NCBI GenBank assembly: GCA_963457665.1
Contig: OY735213.1
Span: 49,122,785-49,186,784, forward strand
Reading direction: 5' to 3'
DNA length: 64,000 bases
Source of the DNA: Thysanoteuthis rhombus
Lineage: Eukaryota > Mollusca > Cephalopoda > Oegopsida > Thysanoteuthidae
In this document: piece after piece, positions 1 to 11,894 of the stretch
Position numbering within the stretch: position 1 is the first letter of the stretch
How the letters are laid out: each line of letters begins with the position of its first letter
Program-made: the position numbers and the translations under genes
The notes under the pieces: generated by a model
Database searches by the model: none
Told to the model about the DNA's origin: nothing
Seen by the model: the letters and a program-made list of their open reading frames with translations, nothing else

Positions 1-492
1 GAGGATAAATTCATGTAGACTGCTTTTCCTTAGTCCTGAGTTTCTCCTAAGGCTTGAAAATAACATATTACAGTTGGTTGATTCTTCTGCAACTTCATGG
101 GTTATTTGTGTAACATCTTACTTTAAAATGTCTGCCAATTCATCAGTTTTCAAGTTCTGAGGTCTTCTAGAGTCGTTTTGTCTTTGAACCAAAAATCTCT
201 TTTTCCAAAGTTTGAAAGCTATCCCCAATATGTGTATCATTACAATCAACTTCAGTTCACCATTGTTGGGGTTCCATTCCTCTTCTTCCCCAAATTAAAC
301 TTAAAGACTAAACAGCCATGGTTTCCCCAAATTAACAGCCTTTTAGTTGTAGTTGTGTAGGTTAGATGTGATAATGCTAAAATTGACCAGTGACCTCAAA
401 TTCATCCTTAATGGTAACCAGAGATCAGCAATACCTATCCTATGTTCTTCATGTGTTTAAGTTACCCCTATAAACAAACTCTCTGCTTGTAG
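1..492. other. Intergenic or intronic, nothing recognised
   Basis: AT-rich sequence with no long open frame, no tRNA-like box and no repeat shared with the rest of the window. It may be intron of the ARMH1-like gene or sequence upstream of it. Confidence 0.4.
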
Positions 493-572
493 GGTACAGC
501 CGGACTGACTTGAAAACTGAAGAAAACTATTTTGATAATCTTCGGGACAGTGTTGGTTTTATGATTTTTAAT
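493..572 (-). repeat. Rep-A, terminal fragment
   Basis: Short piece of the TAGAAAC end of Rep-A, reversed. It carries the CTTGAAAACTGAAGAAA word followed by ACAGTGTTGGTTTTATG, as in fuller reverse copies such as 8243-8648. Confidence 0.6.
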
Positions 573-2233
573 CATCACTTTTTTGCAATCAAGAGAGTAT
601 GGACTCACAAGCAACAAAAACTGAGTTATCTTAAAATACACTTCTAACAATTCTCTAACATTGTGCAAGAGATGGTGCTGAAATATGGTCAACCTTATAT
701 TTTGGCAACTTGCTGTGGTATAGTGGTCTGTGAGCTAGTCATATAGACCAGGGGTCTCATGTGCAACCTTTTTGCATATGTACCCAACGGGCCACCACAG
801 ACTGGCTGCCAATTTTTTTTTTCAATTATTTAAACACTTTGAGTGCATGATGTTCCTGATCCACTTTCTTCCATACCCTTCCCCCCCACACCTCCTTTTC
901 AGGCCCTGGTAAGGTTGTTGATTGAAACCCTACTGAGAGAAAGATTAACTATGCACTGCTACAGTCATAAATAATGGCCTGTTGTTGAAAGTCCCAGACA
1001 ATGATAAGGATTCAAGAAAGAAAGCAACAGACAGTCAAAGGAAGATTGGGACAATAAATTTCTTCCAGTATAACAGATCAATCAGCAGATATAAATTTCA
1101 TTTATCACAGAAGGTGATGAAACAAACCTCATTTTTTTTTTGTCACTTTACTAAAATGTAAACCGAGCAAATTACCACTTTAATGAAAGATTCTCGAGAT
1201 GGAAACCATGAATATTTATATCGTTCCCTTTCATGATAGATATTGTTTAATTTCAGAAAATAATTCCATTTTTTTTCATTTTCATACTTTTTCTCTTCTT
1301 TATCAAGAACAAGAAGCAGAAATTCTGTACTCTCTACTCTTTCATCCTATCAATTTTTCTCCTAACTTTCTGAAATAAATTTGGAATCCTACTAACTTTG
1401 TGAATCAATGTGTTGGTGTTAATGTCCAATGGGTGAGAAGAGAAGTAATAGTAATGATAATAATGATGTTCTTGAATAGCAGTGAAATGTAGTAGTCACA
1501 GAGGACAAAGGAGTCTGCTCAATGTGTTTGAGTTTACCCCCACATCCTTGTCATCATGAAGTGGTTGAGAAAAAAGAGGGCCGCTAGTTACTATGGCATT
1601 TTCGAAATGCAAACATGACGGCAGCGTTGATGCCTTTGTTAGGAGGGAGAGTTCTACGCGCCATGTTTTGATATGTACACTGGGATGAAACAGAGAGTTC
1701 ATAATTGGAATGAAGACGAATGCAAATGTATATAAACAAATAAGTACATACATTTAAAGAGTCAACAATGAAATAATTACCAACAATATTTATACAGACG
1801 AAAAGAAAACATAAGCATTAATAATATTGTTGATAGAGCAGGCCTGAACAGAAAGTAATTAAGGAAAGAGATTGGATCATAGATTAGATGTAAAGTGTCA
1901 GCTAGTTAGGAGAAAAAGATAAGTGTGATGTATCTAGTTGTTGAGTTTTTTTACAAGGCAGAGACACTGAAAGGAATTGTTACCATAAGGTTGGTTTCTA
2001 ATAGAAGATATTCACGAGTCTTATGTAGAAAAGACATTGCTATGTCATTCACTTTGGATAGAGATGTGTATACATGTTAGGCTAGAGAGAAAGGGAGCAT
2101 ACATGTTTAAGAGCCGTAGGTATGAGATAGATCTTAACATTTGTGTAACATGAGTGGTAAGGTTTGGAGCAATGATTGATTACAATAAAGACGGTAAAGT
2201 TGGGAAACCAGGCAAAACAACTGATCCTAGATT

Positions 2234-2235
<2 letters not shown>
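573..2235. other. Unassigned, with a decayed hAT-like end near 750-800
   Basis: No supported gene. Around 748-800 lies AGACCAGGGGTCTCA followed by a stretch resembling the common hAT-type ends that open CAGGGGTCTC; no partner end was found. The rest has no recognisable coding potential. Confidence 0.35.

Positions 2236-2318
<83 letters not shown>
2236..2318. repeat. Compound microsatellite (AT)n(GA)n
   Basis: About 40 bases of alternating AT run directly into about 42 bases of alternating GA. The same AT-to-GA arrangement recurs near 8813 and, reversed, near 32129. Confidence 0.95.
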
Positions 2319-2321
<3 letters not shown>

Positions 2322-3000
2322 GAAGGTAACTGGGTTGAAAAGCTGAGACTGAATGAGTGATGGTAAACATAAGTTCAGGGCTTTTATAGGAAGGAACTGA
2401 AGGATATGATGTATTGCATTTGTGGCTAGATTTAAGGTTTTATATCTAAAGTCAAGATTTATTTATTTTCATATTTAAATTCAACTGAAAATAAACAAGT
2501 TACAACAACAGTTTTTGATTATGAATATTATAGAATCAAAATACAGATCTTGTCTTACTGGCGTGCACCTCGATGATTGTTTATGAACAACAATATCATC
2601 TTACTCTCCTAACTATGACGCATTCATCAATGAAATTCAGTTGACTGTGAGAAAAAAATGATTTATTTGGACAGTATTATTTTTTTTGTGTTATGTTCAG
2701 TACCAAAGGAATCTGCATGATAAAAAAAATTATTATTATTTAGATTTGTTTGGCATCGCTTCTTTTGATCAAGGCCATGATGAGTGGGGGCACCCTTCTC
2801 TTAACTTCTTGTCAAAAAATATATTTTTTCTGCTCAGACTGGAATTTTTGTCTTGGTATGTTACAAAATTCAAAATTTTCCTAGGGCTCAACCCATCCCC
2901 AATTCTTGGTTTGACCTCCTCTTCTGCCCCCTACAAACATTTCTCCCTGGTTACGGCCCTGTTTATGCATTATTTCACCTAGGAATGTCTTTTTTATTAG
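2319..3000. other. Unassigned intron-like sequence
   Basis: Open frames around 2686-2982 and 2853-3209 overlap in different frames and have no family resemblance or splice support. Nothing else was seen. Confidence 0.35.
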
Positions 3001-3345
3001 GTTTGCTCAATATTGCATGGAAAGATCACAAAACAGCGCAGTGTACTAGAGAAAAAAATAAGGATAGACAGTCAGGGATATCATTGAATCCATTAGAAAA
3101 CTCTAATGGCAATGGGCTGGTTGTGTTGCAAGAATGGCAGACAATAAATGAACATCATGACTCATGGTATGAATCCCCAGAGACCATATGCAAAACTGTG
3201 ACTGATTAAATATAGGATGGTGTAATGGAAAAGACGAGTTCAGAAAGTATTGGCTCAGAAACACTCACGATAGAGAGGTCTGGTAAATTTTGTAGAAGGT
3301 TTATGTCCAACAATGGATACTAAAAGGCTGCTGCTGATGATGAGA
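3001..3345 (+). mobile_element. RTE-1 3' fragment (decayed)
   Basis: 5'-truncated remnant of the C-terminal coding end of RTE-1. The WKDHKTAQ, ISLNPLENSNG and NGLVVLQEW blocks sit in shifted frames relative to the younger copies at 40373 and 48034. It ends in a short GCTGCTGATGATGAG tail equivalent to the family (GAT)n tail. Heavily mutated. Confidence 0.8.
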
Positions 3346-3969
3346 TTTGTTTTTAGTTTATTTGAAATAGTTTGTTTTGTGTATTATGCTCATTTCTCAC
3401 ATTGAGGCTACATATCATATTGCCTGTAATTAAATCTTGTTTTGATTTTTCCCGTAATATTGTAAGCAAATCCTAAAAACTTGCTGTTTTGAAGTAATTT
3501 GTCTTGTGTATAATCTTGAATTGAAATTAGATATCATTATGAATGTTTTATTTGCCCATAAATTTGACTTGGAAAATAAATGGTGCCTGCCATACTAATG
3601 GTAGTTGTGAATGTGCTCCTGGGCTCAAAGAGGTCGGGGATATATATTTAGCTCCCAAAAAGCTAGATCTGGCTCCAAAATAGCTTGCTCAAGCTCCCAA
3701 ATAGCTTACTTGATCATGGTTCGGTTATAACGAGGTGATTGCTTTCTTGGACCTCTGTGTTATAAAGGGGGAGATCTGTATTGGAATTCTTTATTGTAAA
3801 AATCAAAATAGAATGTGCTTACTGTGTTTAGATATGAATATATTGACCTATATAAGTTTATTGTGTACACTAGCTGATGCCTATTTGGATAAGGATGACA
3901 TATTGTTTATATTTTTTGTTTGCAATCAAGATTGAGACCTGGCTTGATTATGCCAAAACAATTTATCAA
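3346..3969. other. Unassigned; short AGCTCCCAAAAAGCT-type imperfect repeats
   Basis: At 3645-3710 the words GCTCCCAAAAAGCT, GCTCCAAAATAGCTT and GCTCCCAAATAGCTT recur three times in about 65 bases, a small local repeat. Nothing else is recognised. Confidence 0.5.
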
Positions 3970-4042
3970 CTGGTCTGGTTAATCAGTCTATAGAAATTGT
4001 CATGTGACCAACATCTTTTGGCAGCATGACGTGTTCGGGGTG
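3970..4042 (-). repeat. Rep-A, partial, reverse
   Basis: Begins CTGGTCTGGTTAATCAGTC and continues through the TGACCAACATCTTTTGGCAGCATG block before breaking off. It is followed at once by a forward partial copy. Confidence 0.75.
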
Positions 4043-4049
4043 GAAGATC

Positions 4050-4242
4050 AGTTTTAGTCTGGCAGCATTTATACCTGTTTTTTTGAAAATTCAAACTTTT
4101 TAGCGATACTGGTGAGAGACGTGACTCTTTCACTGATCACCCCTTTCCCTTATTTTTCCAACTGAGCATTCCCAGCATGTCATCATACCAATAAATGTTG
4201 GTCATGTGACGGTTTCTATTGAGGGACTAACCAGACCTGTGT
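4050..4242 (+). repeat. Rep-A, partial, forward
   Basis: Has the GGCAGCATT, TGAAAATTCAAACTTTTTAG, CACTGATCACCCCTTTCC and TGTTGGTCATGTGACGG blocks, and ends ACTAACCAGACCTG. The first half is absent. With the preceding piece it forms a tail-sharing inverted pair. Confidence 0.8.
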
Positions 4243-4379
4243 AGAAAAAAAGATTTTCTTTTTGATTAATGAGAATGAACAGGTTTTCTCTTCCCTTGGT
4301 CATCGAACTAAGAAGATGAAACATTTCTCAAAACTAAAGTCGTCAAACAGGTTTTTTTCTCTTTGATTCCTTGTTTAAA

Positions 4380-4720
4380 TCGAAACTATCAACCAAAGCT
4401 GTCACCAAAATAGATTCCTTCAGTTTTCAAGTTGGTCTGGCTGGCTGGCTATGTATGTTATTTTTTGTTCTTTGAAAATTCCCCACATTAGGAGGGGGGA
4501 GTCAATTTTCAATGTAAGTTTATGCTAAATTGGTCCTTTAGTTTGTATCAGGCAGCACTCACAATTATTTTTGTTTTTGAAAATTCAGTATTTTCCAGTG
4601 ATCACTGAACAACAGAATGTGAGAGAAGTGACTTTTTTGTTGATCACTCCTTTCTCGGCATGCAGCCAAAAGATGTTGGTCATGTCACTGTTTTTATTGT
4701 GAGACTAACCAGACCTGTTT
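4380..4720 (+). repeat. Rep-A, nearly full
   Basis: Starts CGAAACTATCAACCAAAGC, has the CAAGTTGGTCTGGCTGGC word, the AATGTAAGTTTATGCTAAAT block and the AGTGATCACTG palindrome, and ends ACTAACCAGACCTG. Confidence 0.85.
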
Positions 4721-4722
4721 AT

Positions 4723-5277
4723 CAATTCTTTTCTTTTCCTTGTTTATATTCTATGACAAAAGTCATCAAAATGGGGAAATTATGCCATAAACCTCGATTA
4801 TTCTGCCCATTCACAGATGTAACAAGATCAGTGGGGTGAAATGCAGGAGGGAATCAGTGAAGGGGATGGGACGCTGCTAACCCAACCCCCTCGGATGTTT
4901 TTACATTTGATTTTTGGTCTTTATAAATGCTTGGTAATAGCATTTTCAGCACAAAGTTTTGGTACCAAACATATACAAATCATTGCAATTTTTTCTTTAA
5001 CCTGAAGTGACCTTACTAAAGTGAAGATAAAAGTATCCGAACTTCCAGACTCTATCTTGAAAGATTTTTTTTTCACACAACATATAAATCAAGAGAGGAG
5101 AACTCAGTTATGCAATATTTTTGTTCAAAAAAAGTATAAATGCCAAGTACGTAATATTCTCTTGATTAAGTACCTAACCATTACACGTTTTCATTGACAT
5201 AAACAATTCATTTTTTCAGTTTTGTCCAAGAGTTGCTTTACTTAGAAAATAAGCTTTGCGAAATTGGCTCGACCCTA
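4723..5277. other. Unassigned intron-like sequence
   Basis: No recognised repeat or coding region; AT-rich. Confidence 0.35.
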
Positions 5278-5625
5278 CCAGATCATTATATACTCGAAAT
5301 GCTTATAAAAGCAAGCTTGTTTTTCTTGCACAATTTTTTTGAGATAGCTGATATTTTGGAATAAAAAAAACAAAATTTTGACTAGATTCTCAGGCATTGC
5401 ACCAAGCAACCGAGTGACTTATATAAAAAAAATTGAACATAATTTTTCAAAACCTGACCATTGTATACTTAAAATGCTTATGAGGGCGAGACCTTCTTTC
5501 TTGTACGTTTTTTCTTGAAGAGATGATATGCTGGAAAATAGTCTAGAATTTTGACTAAAATTCTTCTCAAAGAAAAAAATGCTTGAGAAAACAGATTTCA
5601 ACAAAAATTGTTGGGGGAGAGAGGG
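5278..5625 (+). repeat. Diverged tandem duplication, unit about 175 bp
   Basis: The block running from ATTATATACTCGAAATGCTTAT to a TTTTTTGAGATAGCTGATAT-like end recurs about 175 bases later as TTGTATACTTAAAATGCTTAT to TCTTGAAGAGATGATATGCT. Two units, clearly diverged. Confidence 0.7.
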
Positions 5626-5789
5626 ATACCAAAAAATAGTACGGGAAAACTATGCAAAACGCGGGAGACTTGGTAGGTCAGAACTTATATATACACATGT
5701 ATACATAAATGCATGCACCCATGAATATCTGATACTATGTAGATGACGAATATTCCTTTGTTTGATTCTAACTTAATGTTAAACTCCTA

Positions 5790-6085
5790 ATAGGTTGCAC
5801 ACTACAAACTGAAAATTTGTGTTTAAGGGTAAATTGAACTCAGGATCGACATAGAGTAAGTGATGATGATGGTAACCTCTGAAGGTGAATTTGGTATCAG
5901 GTCAATTTCGGCATTATCAAATCTATTTGAGACAGTTGCTCCCTAAAGGCTGCAAATTTGTTCTCAAAGGTAAGTTGACCCCAGGATCAACAAAGGATAG
6001 ATGGTGCTGACCTCTGATGACTTCTAAAGGTCAATTTAAGGTCAGGTCAATCTGTGTGGGGTCTGGTCAATTTTGGCATTTTACA
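5790..6085 (+). repeat. Rep-H, two tandem units of about 150 bp
   Basis: Both units share a TTGCACACTACAAACTG/GGCTGCAAATTTG-like start, a GGTAAATTGAACTCAGGATC or GGTAAGTTGACCCCAGGATC core, and AGGTCAATTT. A single weaker copy occurs near 27890-27990. Confidence 0.65.
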
Positions 6086-6112
6086 ATATAATGGAGGTGG
6101 CTGCACCCTTTA

Positions 6113-7150
6113 AACATCATCATCATCATCATCAGTCTACTGATGGACAAAGGACTTTCCCATCTCCCTCCATGACTTGTATGACTGCACATATCTTACC
6201 AGCAAACTTTTTCCTTTGCTTTGGTCTTCATCACCATATTTCTCCTCCTTTTTAATTAGTTCTCAAGTTGTCAAAGAATATATCCCTGTGTCATTGTATT
6301 CGTTTGTTTCACTTATCATCTCATTGGATTCTTTGTTTACTAAATCACTAGGGAATGTTTTCTTCTTAAAGATCATTTTATACATTTTCATTTTAAAGTC
6401 AAATTTAGTTCTGCTTGTCACCATCCACTGGTCACTTCCTATATTTACTTTATTAATGTTATTGATCCTGTTATTATGAAGTCAATTTCTTTTTCTTGTT
6501 ATTCCATTTGAACTTTTCTAAGTCTATTTTTTTGAAAATGTGTTCAAATTCATTTTGTATCTCTCTGAAAAATTTACGAGCATGTCTCGTTTCTCATTTC
6601 TCTGTCCTACCCCAAGTTCTCCTAGACTTAATTCCCCATCATCCCTTTTCCCTAACTTAGCATTGAATCATCTCATGAGTATTGCATAATTTATCTTATC
6701 TCAGTCCATTATTTTACTGATGTCATCATAGAACTATTCAATTTCCGGTCAGAACTTTTCGAGGGTGGCAAGTGAACTTGGATTAGTTATTTACTTATGC
6801 TAACTTTTACCTAATATTCAAGCTATTCTCTCTAATAGAATAGATGATCACATACCTAGAGCTGTAAAAGGTTTTCTGCTTTTTTGTGGGTTTCACTGAT
6901 ACCTACGATGTGCCAGGTGATGTTGTCCCATTCCACTATCAGTTAGTTTAGTTTGTGATTTTCAGCTGTGCCTTGAACATTGTAGGTGTCGACCATCATG
7001 TTGTTTCATTTGTTTAATGTCTAAGACTTTGAGTTGCTTGGACAGTGTCTGCTCTCCCTCACTGGCACATTGCCCATAGTCACATGAAGCAATGTTGGTA
7101 GACAATAATCCATTAGAATCATCACAACATTTGTAAGGTTTTACAGTCAT
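6113..7150 (-). mobile_element. RTE-2 retrotransposon, endonuclease region fused to 3' end, RT missing
   Basis: Read on the minus strand, 7100-6800 gives a decayed N-terminal apurinic-type endonuclease segment (TYNVQGTAENHKLN, WDNITWHIVGISETHKKAENL). Then 6690-6330 gives the middle and C-terminal endonuclease, with FNAKLGKRDDGELSLG, VGQRNEKRDMLVNFSERY and GSDQWMVTSRTKFDF. These match the endonuclease of RTE-clade non-LTR elements. The endonuclease would nick the genomic target for reverse transcription. Several in-frame stops and shifts break it. Directly downstream (6260-6113) comes an RTE-type 3' end and a (CAT)n tract, as in the fragment at 48665. The whole reverse transcriptase is absent, so this is an internally deleted, non-functional copy. 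Confidence 0.72.
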
Positions 7151-7324
7151 ATGTGATTTGGAAAGGTGGTGATTAATTTAGCTCACCAGTTGCCTCCCTT
7201 TTCTTGTGAGCATTCAGGTGGTGCTGCCTTATTCAGTTTATTTGAATTTAATGGGTCCCTGTATATCAGTGAGGTATCACTATGATATATGCCATCTTGG
7301 TACCCCATATATCTATGAGGCCAT

Positions 7325-7325
<1 letters not shown>
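7151..7325. other. Unassigned spacer
   Basis: No recognised feature between the RTE-2 copy and the AT microsatellite. Confidence 0.4.

Positions 7326-7377
<52 letters not shown>
7326..7377. repeat. (AT)n microsatellite
   Basis: About 50 bases of uninterrupted alternating AT. Confidence 0.95.
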
Positions 7378-7379
<2 letters not shown>

Positions 7380-7471
7380 TGAAAGGCCTAATTTGTTTTC
7401 TATGTAAACTCAACTTTTTAACCACTAAAAGGTACACACAAGCTATTAAAGATGGAAACCCTTCCTGAAGC

Positions 7472-7645
7472 ATCTCATCATCATCATCATCAATCTCTTA
7501 TTGTCTGTTGTTGGACAGAGACCTTCCCCAGGGTTTGCCGCACCCCTCTATTGTGGGTGTCGCAGATCTAATACTTTCTGAACCTGTCCAGTTTGCCTTG
7601 CCATTTCATATTCTGTCGGCTTTGGTTCCACATCTGTTTGCATAT
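7472..7645 (-). mobile_element. RTE-1 3'-terminal fragment
   Basis: Starts with the (ATC)n complement of the family tail, followed by the TTGTTGGACAGAGACCTTCC block that encodes the last codons of the RTE-1 protein on the minus strand. Truncated after about 170 bases. Confidence 0.85.
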
Positions 7646-7993
7646 ACACAAAACAATAATCATCCAGGAATGTCAAAACTATGGAAGTAAGTAAGATTAG
7701 ATATTGATGGTGGTTGATTGGGTGATGAGGGAAAGGCAAAGTTGAGTGGAGAAAGAGAACATTATTGGCCCATTTATTTTCATGTTATTTGATATTGAAA
7801 AGTGGATTCTTTGTGAGAAGAAATGTTACATTATCAACATATAGAAACAGGACCCCATAAATTGGATGTTTGTGTATGTGTGTTCATGGTAAACGTATAT
7901 ATATATATATATTGGTAAGCTTATACATATATATATACATGATTCTAGAATGTAATGATATACTTTATGAAATAGATAAATAAATGAATATAA

Positions 7994-8025
<32 letters not shown>

Positions 8026-8242
8026 TATGTATCTAGGCAGCAATTTTTCTTTTATTTACATGTATTACAGACAACGTTTTTACTTATGCAAAAGCAGAGT
8101 AAACACACACACATACATACACATGCTTATCTCTCTCTATCTAACACAAACACACAAACATTCATACATATCCACTTAGGAACTCGACAGTCAATTTTTA
8201 TTCATGATTGATTATTTACAGCTTATCGTAAATGGAAAAAAA
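7646..8242. repeat. Short AT tracts and a GA-rich tract; otherwise unassigned
   Basis: AT runs at about 7898-7913 and 7925-7938, then a GA-rich tract at 7995-8025 followed by TATCTAGGCAGCAAT, and CA-rich sequence at 8103-8160. No coding signal. Confidence 0.7.
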
Positions 8243-8648
8243 ACAGTCACTCAGGTCATATGACCAATGTCTTTTGGCTGCATGTCATCTTGGGGATGAT
8301 TATTCAAATGACTGTGGAACGGGGTGATCAGTGAGTGCTGATTCTCTCGACTTCTGTTGAATCACTAAGAACTCAGAATTTTCAAAAAACAGGCGGGCTC
8401 ATACTGAGGATAAATTCAACATAAACTTACCTTGTAAATCGAACCCACACTGCTAAAAACCTATTTTTGGAGGGAATTTTCAAAAAAGAGAAAAAACGTT
8501 TTTGCTTGATATGATAAAGAGCAAATGTTTAAACTTTAAGCCCTATAGCTCCATTGTATGATACATGCATAGTCAGCCAGACCAACTTGAAAACTGAAGA
8601 AAACTATTTTTACAGTTTTGGCAACAGTTTTGGTTGATGGTCTCTAAC
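8243..8648 (-). repeat. Rep-A, nearly full, reverse
   Basis: Begins CAGTCACTCAGGTCATATGA and runs through GGCTGCATGTCATC, AACATAAACTTACC and CCAGACCAACTTGAAAACTG, ending GGTTGATGGTCTCTAAC. Confidence 0.85.
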
Positions 8649-8810
8649 ATAAAAAATTGCAGGAAGATCAAAGTAAAGTATCTGTTATGTAGAGTTGAAG
8701 GTCAAATGAGTAGTGTTGTGGGATCTACCATCCAAACCCTGCCTTGACATGTTCATAAAAATAGGATATCATTTTGAATAGAGTTTCGATATGACACAAT
8801 TTATAATCAA

Positions 8811-8811
<1 letters not shown>

Positions 8812-8866
<55 letters not shown>

Positions 8867-8888
8867 TATGTATCTAGGCAGCAATACA
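8812..8888. repeat. Compound (AT)n(GA)n microsatellite with shared flank
   Basis: AT tract, then GA tract, then TATCTAGGCAGCAAT, the same flank that follows the GA tract near 8025. Confidence 0.9.
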
Positions 8889-9369
8889 TGAAGATTAAAT
8901 GACACAATTCAAAGTTGATCCATAACCCAACTGACCCTACTCAAGTTGGTCTTCTACCTGAAGAGCAGATAGTTTGGATTTTATGCAAGCAACACCCATA
9001 CAAGAATTGGAGCTTAAATCTAGGTTCAAGTTTTCAATATGTAAAATGTTTTGATTTGCTTGGCTAAACATTCTACAAAGCAAAGTATAAACACTGGATT
9101 CCCTTGATCTTCCTCTCAATACAGTGTGTTTGCTCTGAAAATGATGGCATTGTATTGTCGGTTCGAAGAGGTCAAGGATAGGAAAAAATTCAAGTGACAT
9201 GACAGAAAAAAGACAATTTATGTAAAAATTTCAAAACTTTATCATTCTACATAGTTTTGTCACACTCACAACAACGATTTGAAACACACACCAATCCAAC
9301 ACCATATTGAAGGTTTTAAATAGAACTACAACAATGTTATTTTCTTCTGAATTCTCATTGAGTCAGTAG
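8889..9369. other. Unassigned intron-like sequence
   Basis: An 87-codon minus-strand frame at 8937-9200 has no recognised family, codon bias or splice context. No repeat was identified. Confidence 0.35.
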
Positions 9370-9765
9370 AGTGTGTCACCAAAACTGTTTCGTCAGTTTT
9401 CAAGTCAGTCTAGCTGGCTGGCTGGCTGGCGAGTACAAGCCATACCAATGTAGCTAAAAGAAACGTTTTTTGTTTTTTGAAAATTTACCCCCATAATAGG
9501 TTTTTAGTGGGTGGGTGGGGGCTCAATTTGCAATGTAAGTTCGTGTTAAATTGATCCTTTAGTTTGTGTCCGGCAGCATTCACACATCTTTTTCGCCTGT
9601 TGTGCTGACTAATGTTTTATATATTTTAGTGATCATTGCCTAACAAAAGGCATGAATATCAACTCATTCATTGATTGCCCTTTTTTCCAGTTTCTTAATT
9701 GATCCCTCTAGCACTGCATGCTGCCGAAAGATGTTGGCCTTGTGACGGTTTCTAATCAGATCAGT
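9370..9765 (+). repeat. Rep-A, nearly full, degenerate end
   Basis: Contains CACCAAAACTGTTTCGTCAG, four tandem GGCT words, AATGTAAGTTCGTGTTAAAT, a GTGATCATTGCC core and GTGACGGTTTCTAATCAG. It is followed directly by Rep-G, as at 15994. Confidence 0.85.
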
Positions 9766-10010
9766 TCTTTCTATTTTTCGATGATGTAATCTCTTTAGTC
9801 ATACTATATACTAATTCATATTTTAGACAACAACTAGTGAATGACTTTCCTTGTTGTCACCACTTTTCTGCTTGTTGATGTAGAGATGTCCTCTTATTCA
9901 CCCCACTCAAACCCATCAACCAAATTCTAACCTTGATTGAAAAGCTGACAAGCAGCATAAGCAAATACAAATTGCCAGTCATCAATACAAGTCATTCAAT
10001 AGAGATAAAT
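9766..10010 (+). repeat. Rep-G copy
   Basis: The ACAACTAGTGAATGACTTTCC, TAGAGATGTCC and CAAATTCTAACCTTGATTGA words recur at 16456-16575 (same strand) and 16640-16860 (reverse strand). Family unknown. Confidence 0.65.
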
Positions 10011-10085
10011 AATGTTTATTCAAGGAGTGAGAATCTAGCTCAACTGATTAGGAATAGTTTTGATCTAGTTTTATTCATATCCGAC

Positions 10086-10120
<35 letters not shown>

Positions 10121-10621
10121 CAGAGAGAGGCAAAAAAAACAAAACTTACCATCTAAGTTAATCATTGATCAACTATAGCGTTGAAATTTGAAGTCATGTC
10201 AAAAAATTCTATCGAAGAATAAATATGGTCAAATTAAATTCTAATTATGATATAACTGGCATTTGTCAGTGGGAAACATCTAAGATAGAATAACAAAACA
10301 TCTAGAAACAGAATCTATGTATTATTAGGGAAAACCCATCAGATTAGGGCCCACAAAAAGATCAAAAATGCTTCTTTCCCCCAAATCAAAAAATCATTGT
10401 CCAAAGGTGTTTAGTGGAATTCTGGTGCCAAATTTCAAGTCTGTAGACAAAATAGTATAGCCAGGAGCACTGGAACACTTGAAGAAATACAAAAACATAT
10501 AAACACATAGGTACATGTAAATATGAGATAGGATAGATTTTTTTACGCAAGGCACTGGAAACATGAGCAGTCACCCGGGGTGCCAAATGCTAAAGGGCAT
10601 CTGCCCAGTGTCTGAGACAGT
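10011..10621. other. (GA)n tract, otherwise unassigned
   Basis: A GA microsatellite at about 10087-10116. The short open frame spanning it is a product of the simple repeat. Nothing else is recognised. Confidence 0.6.
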
Positions 10622-11062
10622 CATTATCATCAATATTTTATCATCCGTCATTGAACAGAGACCTTCCTCAGGATTCACCACATCTTTCTATCATGGGCAT
10701 CGGGGAGTCAATATTTTCTGAAGCTGTCCAGTTTGTCTCACCATCTCATATTCTACTGGCCTCAGTTCCACATTCGATCTGTGGGGATCCATGGGTTGCT
10801 ATGTCCATCATTTGTCTGCCATTCTTGCAACATGATGAGCTCATTGCCATTCAAGTTTTCTTATGGATTCAATGATGTCTCTAACTCCTGTTTCCCCCCT
10901 AATATACTGGTCTCTCCATGTGAGATTGAGCATGATTCTCTTTTGTGCATGTTGCATTGTTCTCAGTTTGATGGTCAATCCTTTAGTCCAGATCCATGTT
11001 TCAGCTCCATAGGTGACTATCGGGAGGATGCATTGGTTGTATACTCTTAGTAGAACTTTCCA
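10622..11062 (-). mobile_element. RTE-1 3' fragment (old)
   Basis: Decayed complement of the RTE-1 C-terminal coding end. Recognisable words are TTGAACAGAGACCTTCC, GGGGATCCATGGGTTGC, CCATTCTTGCAACATGATGA and TTTCAGCTCCATAGGTGACT. Heavily diverged and truncated at the 5' side. Confidence 0.82.
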
Positions 11063-11425
11063 AATACAAAGAGAAAAATGGGAAAATAAAAAAATTAGAC
11101 AGAATAAAAACAGTTAAAAAAAAAAGAAGAAAATTGCATGATATGAAGTTGCATTTTTCAGGAATACCAAACAGTTGAAAACCTTCTGTTCAGATGGAAC
11201 TAAAAAGTCATTTTTTTGGCAATTTAAATCATTGGTGATTTTTTCTATAGAAAAGCACAAGTATAAATATTTCTTGCTTTAGAATCCAAGTACTTTCTTC
11301 TTTAAAGAGCATCATACAAAGTTGATATTCACCAGAAGTAGAAGTCAGCACACCTGGGTCATCACAGGGACAAGTTTAAAGTTATTTTGATCGGCAGTTT
11401 CTGATATGAGGTAGGTGCTTGAGAC

Positions 11426-11456
<31 letters not shown>

Positions 11457-11843
11457 CAGAGAGAGAGAGAGAAAGATAGAGAGAGAGAGAGAGACCGACC
11501 GAGACCAAGACCTGGAATATTTTTTTCTGCAGCACAAGATTATTATAGTAAGGATGACATAACAGCTTAGAAAAATGTCTCTAGCTATTAGAGACATCAG
11601 AATAAACATATAGCAGTGTCTCATCATTTCAAGTTTAGATCACTTTATGAATTGTCCCTTCTGAGGAAAAGACTATAAACAAGTACAGTTTTACGTTTTG
11701 ATGATTCTTTTGGCTGTAATTCACTCTGCCTGTTGTACAAAATATATTGCCAGATATATCAATCAGTATTCCAAGCATTACCATGATGAGAAATCAAATA
11801 AAAATAAGTTAAAGACATATATTTTATCTAAAATTATAGATCT

Positions 11844-11845
<2 letters not shown>
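11063..11845. other. GA-rich microsatellite region, otherwise unassigned
   Basis: Interrupted (GA)n/(GACA) tract at about 11424-11495. The open frames over it are simple-repeat artefacts. No gene seen. Confidence 0.6.

Positions 11846-11894
<49 letters not shown>

Noticed and set aside
7183-7473. Minus-strand open frame with a long I-Y-I-Y run
   Set aside because: Produced by the (AT)n microsatellite; flanking residues show no conserved motif.
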